Positions 5,887-11,204 of a DNA stretch of 11,204 bases are shown here, in pieces. The notes beneath the pieces were generated by a model. It was given only the letters and a program-made list of their open reading frames with translations. It was not told the DNA's origin and searched no databases. How positions within the stretch are numbered: position 1 is the first letter of the stretch; each line of letters opens with the position of its first letter. This DNA comes from Candidatus Bathyarchaeota archaeon JdFR-04 (GTDB lineage: Archaea > Thermoproteota > Bathyarchaeia > Bathyarchaeales > UBA233): contig MTLR01000155.1 in NCBI GenBank assembly GCA_002010925.1, positions 1 to 11,204 of the forward strand, given 5' to 3'. The position numbers were made by a program, and so were the translations under genes.

Positions 5887-6915
5887 TTAACAAATTGTTG
5901 AAGGGTGGGTTATGTCTTCTTTTGGGTCAACGCTTTTTATGCGGAGTTTGTTCTTCCACGATATTAGAGGTTTGGGCTGTCCCAACGCTTGAAAACGGAA
6001 AAGTGCGGATTTATACCATTTTGTTCCAAGGTTCTCACCAACCTCGAATTTGAGTTGTTTAGCAAAGTTTTCATAATTTATGGTTGCATATTTCATTGGA
6101 TACCTAGAGAAACCTTGAATTATATCAGTGATTGCACAGTTCATTTTGGTTATGATTCTTTGAATTTTTAGCCACTTACTAAGCGAGGCTTCACTTGTTG
6201 TTAATCCAAAATATCCAACCCCATTACTTTTTAGACAGCTTACCCCACGAACAACAAAAGCCGTTAACCCGCTTAAGGTCTCTAATGGTTCAGAAGAAAA
6301 AACATCAAACTTTTCAACAAACTTTTCAGGCAACGGCTCAGCCACATCATACTTCTTGAAATCTATTTCGAAACCATATTTATTGTTTACATGTTTAATA
6401 AATTCACCCAAACGTTCATCGATGTCTAAAACACAGATTAGAGAAGGAAGCTCAGTCAAAGCCAAAGCCACGCTTAGGAGGTCATCATCACCTATTAAAA
6501 TGAAATCTTTGCCGGAAATATCCCCGCAAGCATGCATAAACGCAACTCGAGCTACTACGTCAAACTCATCCATATACCCTTGAAAATATTCCAACAAAGG
6601 TTGGGGACGATTTTCCACAATTCTTTTAAACTCTCTTAGTATCTCTTCAAAGTTCCCGCCTAAAAGGAATCCCTTTCCGTGGCATTCTTGACAAACGCTG
6701 GCTCTGAACTCATAAGGCCTCAGATTTAATTCTTTTTTGGCTTTTTCTGTTAAAAATATCCCTTTCTCGTCCGTTGAAATAAAACCCCCTTCGTATAAAA
6801 TGTTTAAAGCGTCCAAAAAATCCTTGAGGAGAAACCGATTGTTTTCCAAGAGTTTCCATAAGGACTTCTTACCTTCACTTAACTCATGAAGAATGTAATA
6901 TTTCACGGGGTTCAT
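5887..6915 (-). CDS. bpsA: N4-bis(aminopropyl)spermidine synthase (branched-chain polyamine synthase)
   Basis: The enzyme transfers aminopropyl groups from decarboxylated S-adenosylmethionine to the central nitrogen of spermidine, giving branched polyamines that stabilise nucleic acids in thermophiles. The protein (342 residues from ATG 6915) has an N-terminal winged-helix-like region (about 1-62; VKYYILHELSEGKKSLWKLL), CQECHGKG (75-82), and a Rossmann-type catalytic part with LIGDDDLLSVALALT (140-154), DIDERL (164-169) and YDVAEPLPEKFVEKFDVF (189-206). It ends with a THP element seen in the family. The first strand-4 motif reads SSEPLET where I remember DPPxT in homologues. The ATG at 6915 is chosen over an in-frame TTG at 6918 because of ribosome-binding-site spacing. 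It overlaps speD, which makes its co-substrate, by 32 bp. Confidence 0.88.
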   Translation of the reverse strand: MNPVKYYILHELSEGKKSLWKLLENNRFLLKDFLDALNILYEGGFISTDEKGIFLTEKAKKELNLRPYEFRASVCQECHGKGFLLGGNFEEILREFKRIVENRPQPLLEYFQGYMDEFDVVARVAFMHACGDISGKDFILIGDDDLLSVALALTELPSLICVLDIDERLGEFIKHVNNKYGFEIDFKKYDVAEPLPEKFVEKFDVFSSEPLETLSGLTAFVVRGVSCLKSNGVGYFGLTTSEASLSKWLKIQRIITKMNCAITDIIQGFSRYPMKYATINYENFAKQLKFEVGENLGTKWYKSALFRFQALGQPKPLISWKNKLRIKSVDPKEDITHPSTIC

Positions 6916-7258
6916 CAATTTCCCTCCTCAAAACTTTCTTCTTCACGGTTTTAGGCTGAAATTCCTCAACCAGAAGCTCGAAAGCCTTAAACGCTTTTTC
7001 TTCAGAAGCGCAGCTAAAAATGTCTAGTGCCACATAGGAATATTCAGGCCATGTATGAACACTTAGATGGGATTCTCGGAGCAAGTATACCGCTGAAACT
7101 CCGTGAGGCCTAAACTGATGAAAGGAAGAAGCAACAACACTTAATCCTGAAAGGGAAATCACTCTATCCATTATGCTTCGAAGCTGTGAAACACGCGAAA
7201 TTTTTGTTTCATCCACACCGAGGAGTTCGGCAATGATATGGATGCCCATACCGGACAC
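6884..7258 (-). CDS. speD: S-adenosylmethionine decarboxylase proenzyme (pyruvoyl type)
   Basis: This small class 1B proenzyme cleaves itself to form a pyruvoyl group and then decarboxylates S-adenosylmethionine, giving the aminopropyl donor for polyamine synthesis. The signature RESHLSVHTWPE spans 61-72: cleavage falls between E62 and S63, with H68 and C83 (DIFSCAS) as the processing and proton-transfer residues. With the GTG start at 7258 these positions equal those of the Thermotoga maritima enzyme (S63, H68, C83), which favours that start; an ATG three codons later (7249) is also possible. The length of 124 is normal. Some crenarchaeal relatives decarboxylate arginine instead, but the overlap with bpsA, which needs decarboxylated SAM, argues for AdoMet decarboxylase here. 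The leader contains a small TGGAAA/TTTCCA hairpin of unclear meaning. Confidence 0.9.
   Translation of the reverse strand: MSGMGIHIIAELLGVDETKISRVSQLRSIMDRVISLSGLSVVASSFHQFRPHGVSAVYLLRESHLSVHTWPEYSYVALDIFSCASEEKAFKAFELLVEEFQPKTVKKKVLRREIDEPREILHSS
6921..6929 (-). promoter_or_regulatory. Strong Shine-Dalgarno that sets the bpsA start
   Basis: GAGGAGGGA lies inside the end of speD. It is 5 nt from the ATG at 6915 and only 2 nt from the TTG at 6918, so the ATG is the better start. It allows bpsA to be translated from the same message as speD. Confidence 0.7.
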
Positions 7259-7340
7259 CCTTCAGAGCTATCAAGGCTAAACTGGAAACACATTTCCAAA
7301 GTATTCATAGAACCGCCTAATCCAATTAAAAGAAGCCAGA

Positions 7341-7361
7341 AAAAAACTTTTAAAAATTTTT
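7341..7361. promoter_or_regulatory. AT-rich divergent promoter region between speD and tRNA-Val
   Basis: The run AAAAAACTTTTAAAAATTTT holds TATA-like elements readable on both strands. On the minus strand transcription would start near 7325 and give speD a leader of about 70 nt; on the plus strand it would start near 7380-7385, shortly before the tRNA. The 160-bp gap 7259-7418 holds nothing else I can name. Confidence 0.35.
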
Positions 7362-7418
7362 CGATTATGCACGAAAATTAATAAGCTAAAAAGGCGTAGG
7401 CTTATACTCGCTGAACAG

Positions 7419-7507
7419 GGGCCGGTCGTCTAGCATGGTAGGACATCGCCCTTACGTGCCTCGGCGAGGAAAGGCGAAGGTCGCCGGTTCAAGTCCGGCC
7501 CGGCCCA
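7419..7507 (+). tRNA. tRNA-Val (anticodon UAC) with a 15-nt intron
   Basis: The acceptor GGGCCGG (7419-7425) pairs with CCGGCCC (7500-7506), followed by discriminator A at 7507. The D stem is GTC/GAC (7428-7430, 7442-7444). The anticodon stem is TCGCC/GGCGA (7446-7450, 7473-7477). The variable loop is AGGTC, and the T arm is GCCGG-TTCAAGT-CCGGC (7483-7499). All stems pair perfectly. The anticodon region is 22 nt long instead of 7, with TAC at 7453-7455, which shows an intron. CCA is not encoded (TCC follows). It converges on the DUF2110 gene with only 10 bases between the ends. Confidence 0.95.
7457..7471 (+). other. tRNA-Val intron (15 nt, canonical 37/38 position)
   Basis: Removing 7457-7471 restores a 7-nt anticodon loop C-U-UAC-G-A. 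The intron contains CCUC/GAGG (7459-7462, 7466-7469), a 4-bp stem with a 3-nt loop. The two splice sites then lie in unpaired strands between this stem and the anticodon stem, a relaxed bulge-helix form rather than a perfect bulge-helix-bulge. The exact cut positions could shift by a base or two. Confidence 0.8.
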
Positions 7508-7517
7508 TCCAAAAACT

Positions 7518-8285
7518 TCAAGCAGTTTCAGTTATGGTCCTGATTTTTGTCGGGGAAAAAATTGTTAATGAGGCATGAGGGATTAACCTTCCTATTTTCG
7601 GAATCAGTCCAACAGCTTGGGTTCCGAGTTTGCAGAGTATTGCATGTTCAAGGAACCCCAAAGTTTCAACTTTGATAATGTTACGGTAGAACCCGGATTT
7701 TTTGACCGCTCGTGTCACGGTTGGAAGAGGACTGCCGAAAATCAGAAGCCTGTCCAATAGCATTTTTCTCCATTTTGAGAAAAGGGAAACCTGTTTTTCG
7801 GATAATGTAACAATGATTTTTTCTTTTTCTGGTGCGATCTCGAGAATTTTTACATAGATGGGGAAATTTTCTTTAAATCCAAATAGTTCAACTATTTTTT
7901 TGAGAGCCAGTTTTTTCCCGTCAATGAGTTGGGTTCGTAAATTCTGTATAGGTAGCACCGCGTCTATTATTTTTGGATGGAAAATACCTATGTCGACGTA
8001 AAGTTCGTGTTCGCTTTTTTCGAGATGAACTATCCTCCCACATATTGTTGAAAATTTTGTGAGATTTTTAATGCTTTCTGGGCATAAACCGAAGTTTTTT
8101 TCAAGATAATTTATTGCAAATTTCTGGTCTTCGCCTAAAATTTCTACTTGAAGCCAATCGTGGGAAACTTCTCCGCATATATAGGCTTTAACTTTAAGTC
8201 CTTTAAAGAGAATGTTTAAGGTTTCTTGAAAATCTTTAGAAGTATTTGCCCCATATATCTTCTGAAGTAATGTTATTTTGGGCAT
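7518..8285 (-). CDS. DUF2110 family protein (archaeal, OB/S1-like segment)
   Basis: The 255-residue product resembles the archaeal DUF2110 family of unknown function. Residues about 82-125 (GRIVHLEKSEHELYVDIGIF, then AVLPI) look like a small S1/OB-type beta barrel of the kind found in RNA-binding proteins. The C-terminal part (about 180-250) has a second conserved beta-rich stretch with TLGFLEHAILCKLGTQAVGLIPKIG. There is no signal peptide or membrane segment, so it is cytoplasmic. Its ATG follows the HD gene's stop codon directly, with GGTGA about 8 nt upstream, so it is the third gene of the tfe operon. A role in transcription or RNA metabolism is suggested by this context and the OB-like segment, but is inference. 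Its 3' end faces the tRNA-Val gene. Confidence 0.7.
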   Translation of the reverse strand: MPKITLLQKIYGANTSKDFQETLNILFKGLKVKAYICGEVSHDWLQVEILGEDQKFAINYLEKNFGLCPESIKNLTKFSTICGRIVHLEKSEHELYVDIGIFHPKIIDAVLPIQNLRTQLIDGKKLALKKIVELFGFKENFPIYVKILEIAPEKEKIIVTLSEKQVSLFSKWRKMLLDRLLIFGSPLPTVTRAVKKSGFYRNIIKVETLGFLEHAILCKLGTQAVGLIPKIGRLIPHASLTIFSPTKIRTITETA

Positions 8286-8813
8286 TTAGAGGTCACCGAT
8301 TATGCTTACAATTTCTTCGTGAAGCTTTAGCATGCGTTCCACAGCGTCCTTGGGAATTTCCTTTGCCATTTTTGCGATTGTACGCTGTATGGGAACACGT
8401 CGGGAATCTTCAATTAACTTATCTGCATAGGAAACTATTTTTTCTTCTAAAGTTTCAGGCATGTAAGTGTCATTAGGCCAGCCGAGTTTTTCCGCTTCTT
8501 TAGGCGATATTCCTCCGCCTACATGCCGTTTTACAATGCGAATTAGGGAGTCAGGTAACCCATATTTTTTGGCTATTTCAGCTCCAACTATAGCGTGGTG
8601 TACCGTGTGAGTTTTCGCTCTTCCTATGTCATGTAAAATGGCGCCGACTTCCACAAGCTTTCGGTTTACTTTTATTCCTTTTTTCAAGAAAAGCTCGGCG
8701 ATTTTTGCTGCAAGTTCCGCAACAGTTACGCAGTGCTGTATAACGTTTTGGGAACATCCAGCTTTATGGAGAAGCCTTAATGCTTCTTCTTTTGATGGAA
8801 GGTTTTTATTCAC
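8286..8813 (-). CDS. HD-domain phosphohydrolase (HDIG type)
   Basis: This 175-residue cytoplasmic protein has the metal-binding residues of the HD superfamily: H27, the H61-D62-I-G-R core (ILHDIGRAKTH), H72-H73, H97 in KRHVGGG, and D131 in SYADKLIED. It resembles a conserved archaeal HDIG family of unknown substrate (TIGR00295 type, from memory); related HD proteins hydrolyse nucleotides or phosphodiesters. The GTG start at 8813 overlaps the end of tfe by 8 bases (GTGAATAA), with GAGG upstream inside tfe. The next gene begins right after its stop, so all three are very likely one operon. The link to transcription is by context only. Confidence 0.85.
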   Translation of the reverse strand: MNKNLPSKEEALRLLHKAGCSQNVIQHCVTVAELAAKIAELFLKKGIKVNRKLVEVGAILHDIGRAKTHTVHHAIVGAEIAKKYGLPDSLIRIVKRHVGGGISPKEAEKLGWPNDTYMPETLEEKIVSYADKLIEDSRRVPIQRTIAKMAKEIPKDAVERMLKLHEEIVSIIGDL

Positions 8814-9339
8814 TGAGTTCTTTCCTCAATTGTTCAACTTTTTGAGTTAGAACTTCGATTATCTTTGTGTTGTCGTAATGCATCAAAGGTTTGTTGCACA
8901 AAGGACAGCGAAACACGTGTTCCACAGCCTCTTCGAAAGGTATGCGCTTGCATCCAGGTGTATGACAGTAGTAGAAGTCATGTGTCTTTTCATATTCCAA
9001 TCTGGCCTGCAACTTTTCTAGAACTCTACGTTTTTGGTTTATTATAAAACCTTCAAGTTGGTCGGGTTGAAGTTTCCAATGGAAAATGAACCATCCAGTT
9101 TTTTCATCCCTTGTCCTTCTTAAGCGCACAAGTGAGTGGTTATAAAGATTATAGAGTATTTTTCTAACAGTGTTTAGGCGAATTCCTGTTTTGTTGGCTA
9201 TTTGATCGTCAGTAATTTCTCCAGAATTTTTCAGGATTTCCACTATCCTGATGGCTTCCTCATCTCCAAATGAAGCTGCAACTTTCATGAGGGTTTCATC
9301 ATCAATCAAGGAAAACATTTCGCGTTTCCTCAGAGCCAA
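8806..9339 (-). CDS. tfe: Transcription factor E, alpha subunit
   Basis: TFE is the archaeal counterpart of TFIIE-alpha; it binds RNA polymerase and helps open the promoter. The 177-residue product has an N-terminal winged helix (about 10-90; GDEEAIRIVEILKNSGEITD, then NTVRKILYNLYNHSLVR and GWFIFHWKL), a charged helical linker (92-118), a zinc ribbon (C125, C130, C145, C148) and a short coiled C-terminal helix (160-177). The first zinc knuckle has four residues between its cysteines (C-HTPG-C) instead of the usual two. The frame opens at TTG 9339; an ATG at 9318 (codon 8) with GAGG 11 nt upstream is an alternative start and would match the N-terminus of homologues better. It is the first gene of the operon with the HD and DUF2110 genes. 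Confidence 0.92.
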   Translation of the reverse strand: MALRKREMFSLIDDETLMKVAASFGDEEAIRIVEILKNSGEITDDQIANKTGIRLNTVRKILYNLYNHSLVRLRRTRDEKTGWFIFHWKLQPDQLEGFIINQKRRVLEKLQARLEYEKTHDFYYCHTPGCKRIPFEEAVEHVFRCPLCNKPLMHYDNTKIIEVLTQKVEQLRKELSE

Positions 9340-9388
9340 CTTTTCTTTTACGCCTCTCGTTGCTCCTACTAATAATATAGAGTCTGAA

Positions 9389-9421
9389 GTTTAAATCTCT
9401 TATTGGGATTCGAACTTCGAA
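9389..9421 (-). promoter_or_regulatory. tfe promoter: TATA box with two adjacent TTCGAA palindromes upstream
   Basis: The minus strand reads GATTTAAAC at 9389-9397, giving a start near 9367 and a leader of about 28-50 nt. Just upstream, at 9409-9414 and 9416-9421, the palindrome TTCGAA occurs twice with one base between. The pair sits 12 bp from the TATA box, where an upstream regulator or BRE-contacting factor could bind. Confidence 0.45.
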
Positions 9422-9447
9422 TTAAGGTTTAATAGTTACTTCTTTAT

Positions 9448-10005
9448 TTATGCTTTAAACCACTTGAAAATTAGGTAGTTTATCTTTTTAGTTTGCATGT
9501 CTGGAGTAGCAATTATGAATCTTTTCCTTACGGTTGTGGCGAGTCTTCCGGCTTTAACTATTTCTGTTGCGCTTACCTCGTCTGTCAGTTTTTTAACCGA
9601 AACCATGAAGGGTGCATGCTCCAGTCCTGGTCCATGTTTATATACGGCGAAGTCACAGCCATATTTTATTCCTGGAGTAACTACTAAGCCGTGTTCTCGT
9701 AGGTCTTTGTAAACTGTGTATTTGTGGTCGAATTCATCGTAGAGCTCACGCGCTGTTTTCCTTATCTTTTCTAGGTTTACTCGGCGTTTTCTAGGGCCTT
9801 CTACTACCCGGATTATGCGTTTTTCGGCTAGATATAAACCTTCCATTAGGTCAAGCATTAATGGAACATTGAACTGGGCGGCCTTTGGCTTCGGGATTCC
9901 TAAAGGTTTTCCATAAAATCCTTTTTTGTAGAGTTCGGAGCCTTCGTCAGGATTCCATACTACAAGAAAGTTCTGGAGGAACTCGGCAGTTATTGGCTTT
10001 GCCAT
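9448..10005 (-). CDS. endA: tRNA-splicing endonuclease
   Basis: The enzyme cuts introns from precursor tRNAs at bulge-helix-bulge structures. The 185-residue product has the small N-terminal domain (about 1-85) and the C-terminal nuclease domain (about 90-185), with the catalytic triad Y122 (DFAVYKHG), H130 (GPGLEHAPF) and K161 (TTVRKRFIIAT). The spacing from H to K is the same as in the Methanocaldococcus jannaschii enzyme. The length fits the single-chain catalytic subunit, which forms either a homotetramer or, in many crenarchaea, a heterotetramer with a second subunit not seen here. ATG 10005 has AAGGAAAG about 6 nt upstream and lies 16 bp after the DUF47 gene, so the two are probably co-transcribed. 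An intron-bearing tRNA, a natural substrate, lies about 2 kb away. Confidence 0.95.
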   Translation of the reverse strand: MAKPITAEFLQNFLVVWNPDEGSELYKKGFYGKPLGIPKPKAAQFNVPLMLDLMEGLYLAEKRIIRVVEGPRKRRVNLEKIRKTARELYDEFDHKYTVYKDLREHGLVVTPGIKYGCDFAVYKHGPGLEHAPFMVSVKKLTDEVSATEIVKAGRLATTVRKRFIIATPDMQTKKINYLIFKWFKA

Positions 10006-10021
10006 CAGTTCTTTCCTTCTT

Positions 10022-10693
10022 TTACATTATGAAAGATAGAATTCTAGCGGCATCTGAAGCATCTTCGGCTTTATCTGCTATATCTTCCAGAAGCTGGAGA
10101 ATATCTCTTAAAAGAATTAGGGCTGGGATGTCTATTTCCTTGCTTATGAGTTTTATTTCAAGTTCACGATAAAGGTCATCTACAGCGCGTTCAGCGATTT
10201 CCACTTCTTGGGCTTTCTGAAGTGCCACGGAAGAACCGTAGGTTAAAACCATTAAGGTTTCCCTTAAACGAGCCACTGTCTCGAGCACAGCCTCGGAAAG
10301 CTTGGTTAAATCCCTCTTAATTTCAGATGGAACTTCCCAATCATGCTCCATGAGTTCTAAAACGCGAAAAGCTATTCCCTCACAGAAATCAGCTATTTCG
10401 CTTGAAAGGTTCGTAAACCTAAGGAAGTCCTCGCGGCTTGTTAGGATAGCTCCAACTTCAGCTAGTTCTTTGGAAACCATCCGTCGAGCATTGTCAATCT
10501 CCTCTTCTTCTTTCCTAATCTCTGAATAGAGCCGTCTAATAGTGTCTAAATCGTTTCTAAAGAAGCAATCAAATATTTGGGGGATTTTTCGGGTAAGATT
10601 TAAAACCTTTCGTAGATGGTCTTGGCATACACTTAGTATCCGTCTTTTCACGCGCTCATCTGTTTCTGCTGGAAGCAAAGGTTTCCCGCCCAC
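10022..10693 (-). CDS. DUF47/PhoU-like protein
   Basis: The 223-residue product is almost entirely helical and matches the DUF47 family, PhoU-like proteins usually tied to phosphate transport or its control. Recognisable stretches are EEEEIDNARRMVSKELAE (about 62-79), SREDFLRFTNLSSEIADFCE (about 91-110) and LLRDILQLLEDIADKAEDAS (about 194-213), whose repeated E/D-x-x-D pattern forms the PhoU-type metal-binding helices. No phosphate transporter gene is next to it, which is unusual for the family; the window shows only endA downstream. The frame opens at GTG 10693 directly after an in-frame stop and without a visible Shine-Dalgarno; TTG or GTG codons within the first 16 residues are alternative starts. 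Confidence 0.85.
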   Translation of the reverse strand: MGGKPLLPAETDERVKRRILSVCQDHLRKVLNLTRKIPQIFDCFFRNDLDTIRRLYSEIRKEEEEIDNARRMVSKELAEVGAILTSREDFLRFTNLSSEIADFCEGIAFRVLELMEHDWEVPSEIKRDLTKLSEAVLETVARLRETLMVLTYGSSVALQKAQEVEIAERAVDDLYRELEIKLISKEIDIPALILLRDILQLLEDIADKAEDASDAARILSFIM

Positions 10694-10834
10694 TTAAACA
10701 TGGGTAACTTTGTCAACTAGAAATAGACGGTAACATTAAAAAAGGTAACGAAAGGGCAACCGTTCGTCAGCAAACCCGAGGAACTACGCATTTCCCAAAG
10801 CCTGGTTCTAAACATCATGGATGAAGAAGATTTG

Positions 10835-10878
10835 TTAAACTTGCAGAAAAGTTTAAATATAACTGTTTTTTGCAGAAA
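10835..10878 (+). promoter_or_regulatory. Thermosome promoter with dyad and repeated nonamer
   Basis: The TATA box TTTAAATAT lies at 10852-10860 behind a BRE-like AGAAAAG, predicting a start near 10880 and a leader of about 55-60 nt. The 8-bp inverted repeat TTAAACTT/AAGTTTAA (10835-10842, 10849-10856) overlaps BRE and TATA. The nonamer TTGCAGAAA occurs at 10841-10849 and again at 10870-10878, on both sides of the TATA box. Such an arrangement could be an operator for heat-shock control. Confidence 0.6.
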
Positions 10879-10937
10879 TTTTTGCTGTATTGTAAGTTCA
10901 CCTCTTTGCGTAAATGTGCATGGAGGTGAGCTAGAAA

Positions 10938-11204
10938 ATGGCAACCGTCCCTGTTCTAGTGTTGAAGGAAGGAACTAGTCGAACCACTGGTAGAGAAGCC
11001 CAAAGAAACAACATAACGGCTGCAAAGATAATAGCAGAAACGGTAAAAACCACGCTTGGCCCTCGTGGAATGGACAAGATGCTTGTGAACAGCTTTGGAG
11101 ATGTTTCGATAACTAATGACGGTGCAACGATAATGAAAGAGCTGGATGTTCAACATCCAGCGGCTAAAATGCTTGTTGAAGTGGCTAAAACCCAAGACAA
11201 CGAG
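10938..11204 (+). CDS. Thermosome (group II chaperonin) subunit, 5' part
   Basis: Only the first 89 codons are in the window; the gene runs off the right edge in an open frame. The sequence has the chaperonin hallmarks: [20 protein letters not shown], the ATP-site loop [13 protein letters not shown] (38-50) and [20 protein letters not shown] (about 59-78), ending just where the catalytic GDGTT motif would follow. The thermosome is a double-ring cytoplasmic ATPase that folds proteins and rises on heat shock. The ATG at 10938 is set by a strong Shine-Dalgarno, GGAGGTGA at 10922-10929, with 8 nt spacing. The alpha or beta type cannot be told from this fragment. Confidence 0.95.
   Translation, partial: MATVPVLVLKEGTSRTTGREAQRNNITAAKIIAETVKTTLGPRGMDKMLVNSFGDVSITNDGATIMKELDVQHPAAKMLVEVAKTQDNE

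Noticed and set aside
7270..7290. Small TGGAAA-TGTG-TTTCCA hairpin in the speD leader as a riboswitch or terminator.
   Set aside because: Only 6 bp, with no U-run and no recognisable riboswitch core.
7200..7310. A short upstream reading frame (start near 7309, about 45 codons) overlapping the speD start, recalling translational control by polyamines.
   Set aside because: No ribosome-binding site or codon bias was found, and such short frames are expected by chance; the archaeal precedent is lacking.
9397..9421. Minus strand GTTCGAATCCC resembles a tRNA T-loop (possible tRNA remnant or attachment site).
   Set aside because: The flanking bases do not pair into a T stem and no acceptor or anticodon arm is nearby; the match is about 11 bases.
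10717..10944. 75-codon reading frame antisense to the thermosome promoter.
   Set aside because: Low-complexity sequence that covers the promoter and start of the thermosome gene; no homology recognised.
10956..11195. 79-codon reading frame on the minus strand within the thermosome gene.
   Set aside because: Shadow of the clearly recognised chaperonin frame on the plus strand.

Overview
This is an archaeal window, and the gene set points to a thermophilic member of the Thermoproteota/TACK side, most like the Bathyarchaeia. The evidence is a group II chaperonin (thermosome), an archaeal tRNA-splicing endonuclease beside an intron-bearing tRNA-Val, transcription factor TFE, a branched-chain polyamine synthase typical of thermophiles, TATA/BRE-type promoters, frequent GTG/TTG starts, and secreted proteins built from cohesin, dockerin, CARDB and PKD modules. 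The assignment to a lineage is inference, because no rRNA is present.

Region 1 (about 1-4500) is an accessory cell-surface locus. It holds three genes with cohesin domains (a membrane-anchored CARDB-cohesin protein running off the left edge, a cohesin-Ig-PKD protein with a C-terminal membrane anchor, and a small soluble secreted cohesin), one secreted protein ending in a dockerin-type double calcium loop, and a membrane-spanning winged-helix regulator co-transcribed with the cohesin-PKD gene. Together they look like a small cohesin-dockerin surface assembly with its own membrane-tethered regulator. The most striking observation is a perfect inverted repeat of at least 101 bp (1-101 and 4161-4261). 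It lies in frame inside two of the cohesin genes, which face outward, and encloses about 4.06 kb. Recombination between the copies would invert the whole segment and exchange the N-terminal halves of the two cohesin proteins while keeping both genes open. Gene conversion, or an assembly edge at the left end, are the alternatives.

Region 2 (about 4500-7260) carries a small PD-(D/E)XK nuclease gene converging on a two-domain GNAT acetyltransferase gene, then (minus strand) bpsA preceded by an overlapping speD. SpeD supplies decarboxylated S-adenosylmethionine and BpsA uses it to make branched polyamines.

Region 3 (about 7400-11204) is informational housekeeping: tRNA-Val(UAC) with a 15-nt intron; an operon tfe - HD-domain phosphohydrolase - DUF2110 protein with overlapping or abutting genes; a DUF47/PhoU-like gene followed by endA; and, divergently, the start of a thermosome gene behind a strong promoter that contains a dyad and a repeated nonamer.

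No rRNA, CRISPR array, transposase or phage gene was seen. No gene-free stretch exceeds 300 bases; the longest are 619-844, 2944-3182 and 10694-10937, and all three are promoter regions.
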